Program-made: the position numbers and the translations under genes
Shown: positions 7,002 through 12,162 of the stretch, piece after piece
How the letters are laid out: each line of letters starts with the position of its first letter
Position numbering within the stretch: position 1 is the stretch's first letter
Notes under the pieces: generated by a model
Seen by the model: only the letters and a program-made list of their open reading frames with translations
Databases searched by the model: none
What the model was told of the DNA's origin: nothing
NCBI GenBank assembly: GCA_900088475.1
Contig: FLMG01001865.1
Span: forward strand, 1 to 12,162
Length of the DNA: 12,162 bases
Reading direction: 5' to 3'
Source of the DNA: Hyphochytrium catenoides
Taxonomy: Eukaryota; Sar; Hyphochytriomycetes; Hyphochytriales; Hyphochytriaceae

Positions 7002-10000
7002 GTAAGAGAAGTGGTGCAGGAAAAGTGGATCTAAGAACACTTTGCCCCTGTCAAATACAGATACTGACTATGGCGTGTAGAGCATTTGGCAGGAAGACCA
7101 GAGGACAGCAGAAGTTGACAAGGAGCAAAAGGAAGCGTCTTCTCTGTGGAATTTCACGGAGTCTACCCCTCACCCTGTCATGGAGCCGCGTACCCTCAAT
7201 GATCCCCGGGAAACATGCCCTACTTTGGAGGAAACCCCTCTCACCGTAGGTCCTAATGTGATTCAAGATAGTGTTTAGTTTGGCTTCCCGGTCACGCTTC
7301 ACTCTTTCCTCCAAACAATTTGTTGGAATGCCCTCAGCTATGGAATGCCCCCAGCTAAAGCTAGTTTTTGGTCATGAGCAGTGCATCCTACCTTGCTATT
7401 CCTTAATTCTGAGATCCTAAGCCTACTTTGTTCTCTCCAGACTGGGCCCCTGGCTCCTGTTACTCTACCTCCGTCTTCCTCAGCAGGGCTAGATGAGGTA
7501 GGGATCAGACTAGAAGGCACTGTTCTCTACTTTCACTATGGTTCTGGCAGCTGAATCACAGCTGAAGCCTAATTTCCAGGGCACCAAGGAAGAAGAACCG
7601 CTGGAGGAGCAAGTGACACAGTCCAAAGCTGAGTCAAAACCCGCAAACGTAAGATGGAGGAGTCTATAGTAAGATGGATGCTGCCACCTAATATCTCACC
7701 CTGCCTCGAATCGAATCGATTCTTATTTAATCAGGACGTCCTAGAGACATTTCGTAGAGGAAGCGCCGCCGCATCAAAGGTGAGACAATCTAGCTTCCAA
7801 TTCCCTGTCGATGAACTCTCTGTCTTCGGCTTAATTGCTTCTTACCCAGCCACCGTCTTATTCTCTCTTCCTCTGCACAGTTCAAGTTCTTGGAAGGCTC
7901 TGTCAGTCCTCGATCCTCCCAACTCTTCAACCTTAAGCCCGATCTGTCATCTCCGATCTCCCTCCCCTTAGCGACTAATGGCAAATTAGTTGCAATTCCG
8001 TGGGTTGGCGGAGGGGGCCCAGTAGTTGTGAGGTCCCTTGACCGGCCAGGAAAGGTACGCTGCCAGCAGTGACGGTGCTTTGCACCGCTCTTTCTACCTA
8101 CTTCTTTGTCCATCTTCCGCATAGTGACCTTGCCTTTATATCGTTGAATGTCGAGCTTTAGCTTCGCATCCTGTTCGGCCCTTCCCATATTTCTATCTGA
8201 TAGATCTTAAATGGCTGACCGTCAGGTAGAGCCGAACGTGCCAACTGTAAACGGTCATCGCAGCTCTGTCACTGCGCTGGAGTTCTCTCCCATCCAAGAG
8301 CTGCTTGTGACAGGCTCAGAAGACAGTGAGATCAAGGTGAGATTACTTGATAGATTTATCCTTCGTATGTTTTCAACTGAAAGTACCTTCTCACTAGTGA
8401 TAAGGTCCCATACATACTCTTCCTCTTACGTTTTTTCTTTCTTCTTGAGGACATGCGGTGCCTGACTTGAAACTTCTCTAATGCCCCTGCAATCCTTTCT
8501 CGATCTGTCTAGATTTGGTCAATGGCTGAGGAACCACAGCAGGATGTTACAGCGGCAGATGGTAAGCCTAGTTACTACGAGAAGTCGTCGCCATGACAGA
8601 AGATGTCGATAGGCACGCAGGCTAACCTTACTCTACTGCAAGCCCTAGTGTCGCTGTCTGGACATTCGAAGGCTGTGCGCACGGTTAACTTCCACCCCTT
8701 GGCTGCTGATGTTCTTTTCTCCACTGGAATGGACTACGCTGTAAAGCTTTGGGACCTTAGAACGGGACAGGTCTGTCGATGAAGTTCTTACCGGCCCTAT
8801 GTAGTACATCCGCGTATTCCTAAGTCCCCTCAGTTAGTCCCCTTTGCTGTGATAACGTGACTCCCTTTCTCTTCCTTCATACTTGTTGTCCTTTGTTACC
8901 TGCCACACTCTATCCTTTTTTTAGGAGCAACTATCATTGAACGAGCTGCATTCCGACCTGATCTATAATATATCCTTCAACCAAAATGCCAGCCTCTTCG
9001 CAACTGCTTGCAGAGACCAGGTGGGGCCCTAGCCATTTCTTTCTCAACCTCTTTCTGGATATGTCCCGCTTCTTCATATACTTGCCATTTGTATACTACG
9101 CAGAAGCTTTCATCTCTTGTCCACCTTTCTTTGCTCGAGGCTCACTGTTTCTTCATATCAACTCCATCTGATCAAAGCACCTCCTCTACAGCTGATTCGT
9201 GTCTTAGATCCTCGCTCCGAGTGTGTTGCCCAGAGCTTCCCTGCCCACCAGACTTTCCACGGACAGAAAGTGCAATGGCTCACTCCTGGCGGTAAGCTGC
9301 AGACAACGGCGCCGCCCAGGGAGTAATGTAAAGATCATCTAGCACTGCTGGGACCTGCTCGATGGCAATTCTTCCTCTGTCTCCTTCAGTTGAACCTAAA
9401 ATTGCCCGACCAACATCGGCAATAACCTTGGTGGATTTCATCTGTGTCAAAAGCAAATGCACCATTCTCCTTCTTCCTCCTGCCAGGGATCTTGTATGTC
9501 TTCACCCGCAGCTAAACAGCTCTCCTTCGCCTTTAATGCCTCTCCTTTAATGTCTCTCTTGTTTATGCAGGACGAACAACTAGCGACAACTACCTCTTTT
9601 CAATTGGCGCTAACCATAGTAGTGAACGGTGAGGACCAGAAAGTCTAACCAAACATCATTTTTTGCTGTGGGCCTGGCTCTGCGTGTTATAATGTTGTTA
9701 CAGCTATCTTTACTTTGCTCTACGACTTCGCCTCACCATCATCAACAAATCCTCTACCTTGTGAGCGCGGTCTCACCTCTTGATTTTATCCTCGTAGGGA
9801 GTTCTCGCTCTATGACATACGAGTTGAAGGAAAGAGCTTGAGCACCACGCACTTGTACGTCCTCATCCTCACTAATCCTTCCTCATCATGCATTCTATGT
9901 CTCAGTATTATTCGTCGTAGGCCCTGGTTGGGCATGATTGTCAATCGCTCTCAAAGCTCTTCCAGGACTTGGCTCTGTCCACCACGCTTTGCTCTCTTTT

Positions 10001-11563
10001 TTCAAGGTCTTCGGTCACGATGTGTTGCAAGGGCTCGTCAGCTCTCAAAGACCTACTTTCATCCCTCTTTTTGCATAGACCAACGCTTAGACTTTCCTCG
10101 TCTGTCTTCTCGCATGGCTTCTTCAGTTTACGCTCTTCGCCTACGTCTCTGATAGGGAGTCATCTGGGAGCCTCCTGCACCCTTTTTACGATGAGGATAC
10201 TGGGCTCATTTTCCTTGCAGCAAAGGGAGAATCATCAATACTTGTTTGCGAGACACACACCCAGGTGCTCCTTCCACTTCGATTTTTCCACTTGTCTGGA
10301 CCTGCCATGCTATCATCTCACAAGGACCTGCGCCCATTCCAACACTGTCTGTCTTTCTTTTCTTGATGCCCAACCCCTAAGATCTCTTCCTTTCTCCTCC
10401 TCTCTCAGGCTGACCCTCGTGCGGAGATTGTGTGCAGCTATTCTGTGTCGGGAGAACCAATGAGCGCTCTTGCGCTTGTACCCAAGCGCTACTGTGACGT
10501 CAAGGTCGATCTGCTCATTGCTTCACTTGGGATGTGCTTCTCCTTGGCCCTGTACTTAGCGCTGACAAGCAACTACTTTAACTGCAGGCAGTGGAGGTAG
10601 CCCGCTTCCTGCGACTGGGATCCACAGTTATTGAGGGAGTATCCTTCCATGTAAGCAGGACTGTAGCTCCTTAGTCCACTAGCGGATTTCTGAGAATGCG
10701 TATCACCACCGTAAGAGATACAGGGCTGCCGCTTAGAGTCAATGCCACCTCTTTCTGGTGGCATGGACTGGTTCTCGGTCTTGTTTTAGTCTATGACACT
10801 GACTCCTCATGTAAACAGCTGCCACGTGCTGCCACCATCAAGGAATATTTTCAGGACGACGTCTTCGCGCCCACAGCTACTGGGGAGGCGGTGCTTTCCT
10901 CAGACCAGTGGTTCTTGGGAGAGAATCGAGAAAAGTCTCTAGTATCCTTGCAGCCTGAAGGTTTCTCGAGCTACCTTTTTCACCGGACGGGCTGAAGCCC
11001 CTGGCCTCCTTCTTTCTCTTGTCTCTTCCCGTTTTCGCGTCTATCGCTCCGCTCTCGGTATCTAGCTCGGTATTTGTCGGCTCTTTGTGCGCATATCGTG
11101 GAGAAAGAAGCCCGGTTCTTACCCTCCTTCCTAGTTCTAATGGTTTACAATGCTGCTAATCTTGCTTATTACCTCTCTCAGGGGCAACACCTTTGTCGCA
11201 ACGGCCACCAGATGCACAGCAAGAGGTGAAAGAGCAGCGGCGCAACACATATAGGGAGCAGCAGATTGCCCGAGAGACTGAGAAGCGAGAGAACGAGCAG
11301 TTATTCTCTAGGCTGCAGGTCCACCTCGCTCCTCGCTCTTTCCTCTTCTTACCCTTGTTATCTAATCCTCTTCGATATTACTGGATGACGTCCATCTCAG
11401 TAGCATTCTTTCTTTATCCACATCTTAATCTTTGTGAATCCTCGCAAGCGTCTAATGTGGGGGCTGTTAGGCTATGGCTGTTGAGCGGTCGAAGCACCAT
11501 CCCAACCTCTCTATGGGGGGAGGCGAAGCCGAAGAAGACAGCGACGACAACTGGGACGACTGA
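4449..11563 (+). CDS. Tandem coronin, coronin-7/POD-1 class (29 coding exons)
   Basis: Coronin-7 proteins carry two coronin units and act in actin regulation, Golgi traffic and phagocytosis; animal POD-1 also bridges actin and microtubules. Exons inferred from conserved protein sequence and GT-AG sites: 4449-4471, 4528-4664, 4870-4931, 5016-5114, 5237-5300, 5374-5548, 5731-5818, 6010-6126, 6323-6403, 6461-6615, 6791-7001, 7081-7245, 7441-7497, 7562-7648, 7735-7779, 7881-8054, 8226-8336, 8513-8561, 8643-8770, 8925-9020, 9192-9291, 9571-9628, 9798-9854, 10156-10264, 10409-10504, 10588-10650, 10819-10960, 11182-11318, 11471-11563. They total 2,979 nt, giving 992 residues, close to human coronin-7 (about 925). 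All phases agree and no stop interrupts. The start ATG (A at -3, G at +4) gives MAGLIRT before the SKFRH signature. The weakest calls are exons 12-14 in the linker, whose sequence is not conserved, and the first exon. Introns are 56-301 bp. Class assignment rests on tandem units plus the acidic tail and is very likely right. Confidence 0.93.
7002..7880 (+). other. Linker between coronin units, with introns 11-15
   Basis: Coding parts (end of exon 11 and exons 12-15) give roughly residues 363-522, rich in Glu, Pro, Ser and Thr (for example TKEEEPLEEQ and VTLPPSSSAG), as in the unstructured Pro/Ser/Thr-rich linker of other coronin-7 proteins. No family motif can check the exon choice here. Phase, absence of stops and good splice sites are the only support. 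For exon 14 a second acceptor at 7549-7550 exists, but the reading frame favours 7560-7561. The stretch ends in SAAASK, which leads into the second DUF1899. Confidence 0.65.
7324..7357 (+). repeat. 17-bp tandem duplication inside intron 12
   Basis: Two adjacent 17-bp units (7324-7340 and 7341-7357) differ at one base (T versus C). Each holds a CAG preceded by pyrimidines, which resembles a splice acceptor. Both lie inside intron 12 of the coronin gene. Confidence 0.9.
7881..10960 (+). other. C-terminal coronin unit of the tandem coronin
   Basis: Residues about 518-889 (with the SAAASK lead-in from exon 15) form the second unit. DUF1899 starts at SKFKFLEGS and includes ATNGKLVAIPWVGGG. Blades carry NGHRSSVTALEFSP with GSEDSEIKIWS, SGHSKAVRTVNFHPLAADV with YAVKLWDLRTG, LHSDLIYNISFNQNASLFAT with CRDQLIRVLDPRS, and SSEREFSLYDIR. 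The YDEDTGLIFLAAKG blade follows. DUF1900 has CDVKAVEVARFLRL and IKEYFQDDVFAPTA, followed by the conserved LVSLQPEG. YDEDTG and the FQDDVF motif match the second half of coronin-7 better than a single-unit coronin, so this is one fused gene rather than two coronins. Confidence 0.9.
11182..11563 (+). other. Charged helix and acidic Trp-containing C-terminus of the coronin
   Basis: Exon 28 encodes a strongly charged, probably helical stretch (about residues 928-962, with VKEQRRNTYREQQIARE). Exon 29 (11471-11563) encodes GGGEAEEDSDDNWDD and then TGA. The single Trp (990) in an acid cluster at the very end matches the acidic tail of coronin-7 and of Arp2/3-binding acidic motifs. Arp2/3 contact is inferred from that likeness. 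Confidence 0.85.
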
Positions 11564-11780
11564 TAGAGCTTAGAGCTAGGACACATTTAAATTTTGGGAG
11601 GAGCGGAGGAGAGCTGCCCTCTACTTCTTCTTATAAAAGACAATCACTTAGATTCCCTTTTAAACCTGCACTGGCTGCCTGTCTAAAGTCGTCTGGCTTG
11701 TGCCTTCCCCGTCGATCAGTGGAAAGAAGTCTAACCGAAGCCAAAGCCGCAATCTCTTTCTCTGCGGAAAGTATCATTGT

Positions 11781-11804
11781 CTCTCTCTCTCTCTCTCTCT
11801 CTCT
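11781..11804. repeat. (CT)12 microsatellite
   Basis: Twelve perfect CT units about 220 bp beyond the coronin stop codon. Confidence 0.98.
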
Positions 11805-12131
11805 GACAAAAATGACGCCAGGTCAAGGCAATGTGCCACTCACTTCTTCCGCCCTTGTTGCCTTGCCTCTGCCATAAGAAGGAAGCTTGTCCGTCCTTGG
11901 ATGTCTGCCTCCGTCCGCGGGCGCTTCACGCTTCTTCCTCTCCAAGGACCGGCAAGGCCGGCCGGGCGGTTACTTCCTCAAGGTCTTTTCCCTTGGAAAG
12001 TTTCATATGTTACACTACCGTTTTACACTACTGGAGACCAGGACGATGATAGGGAATAGTCGTTCGAAAGTTTCACTGCTTGGTAGTCGTCATGCACAGA
12101 CCGTCAAACAGGAGATGGTCGCTTTGAAGTT

Positions 12132-12162
<31 letters not shown>
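12132..12162. repeat. (TC)n microsatellite at the right edge
   Basis: A TC run reaches the last base with one TTT interruption near 12156-12158. It is complementary in type to the AG tract at base 1 and is cut by the edge. Confidence 0.97.

Larger units (their letters stand above)
11564..12162. other. 3' flank of the coronin gene
   Basis: After the TGA the sequence should hold the 3' untranslated region. No canonical AATAAA was noticed; AT-rich patches near 11584-11596 and 11630-11639 are possible end-processing regions. A 119-codon open frame over 11700-12059 lacks an ATG start, runs through a CT microsatellite and resembles nothing, so I do not call it a gene. Confidence 0.6.

Noticed and set aside
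8211-8465. A separate small WD40 protein beginning at an ATG at 8211
   Set aside because: The ATG is in the last bases of intron 16. The blade continues in exon 18 with IWSM after splicing, so it is part of the coronin.
11700-12059. 119-codon open frame downstream of the coronin
   Set aside because: No ATG start, passes through a (CT)12 repeat that yields Leu-Ser repeats, and matches no known family.

Overview
The window is eukaryotic nuclear DNA. One gene is broken by 28 GT-AG introns with pyrimidine-rich 3' ends, start codons sit in Kozak-like contexts, and there are long AG/CT microsatellites and no bacterial operon signals. A cytosolic hybrid histidine kinase next to a coronin-7-type gene fits a protist (for example an amoebozoan) or an early-diverging fungus and argues against an animal. 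I cannot name the organism from this sequence. Both window ends fall in AG/CT microsatellite, so the window may be a whole contig that broke at repeats.

Layout, all recognised genes on the + strand. Bases 1-870 hold microsatellite and apparent non-coding sequence. Bases 871-2837 encode an intronless PAS-PAS-HisKA-HATPase-receiver hybrid histidine kinase. Its receiver is frameshifted by a perfect 5-bp tandem duplication at 2667-2676, so the last receiver segment lies in another frame (2676-2837). Bases 2838-4448 are intergenic, with a few weak coding-like stretches and a GA-rich tract. Bases 4449-11563 hold a complete tandem coronin of the coronin-7/POD-1 class, reconstructed here as 29 coding exons (2,979 nt, 992 residues). 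Bases 11564-12162 are 3' flank with two CT microsatellites.

The coronin carries two full coronin units: N-terminal DUF1899, WD40 beta-propeller and DUF1900, then a linker, then a second DUF1899, propeller and DUF1900. It ends in a charged helix and an acidic tail, DDNWDD, like the acidic Trp-containing tail of coronin-7. It is expected to act on the actin cytoskeleton and endomembrane or phagocytic traffic. The kinase is a phosphorelay sensor. Nothing in the sequence links the two genes functionally.

No wholly new system is visible. The points most worth a second look are the frameshifting duplication in the receiver, the contrast between the intronless bacterial-like kinase and the very intron-dense coronin, an intron at the matching position in both coronin halves, stop-free 3n introns, and the unassigned 1.6-kb intergenic block.
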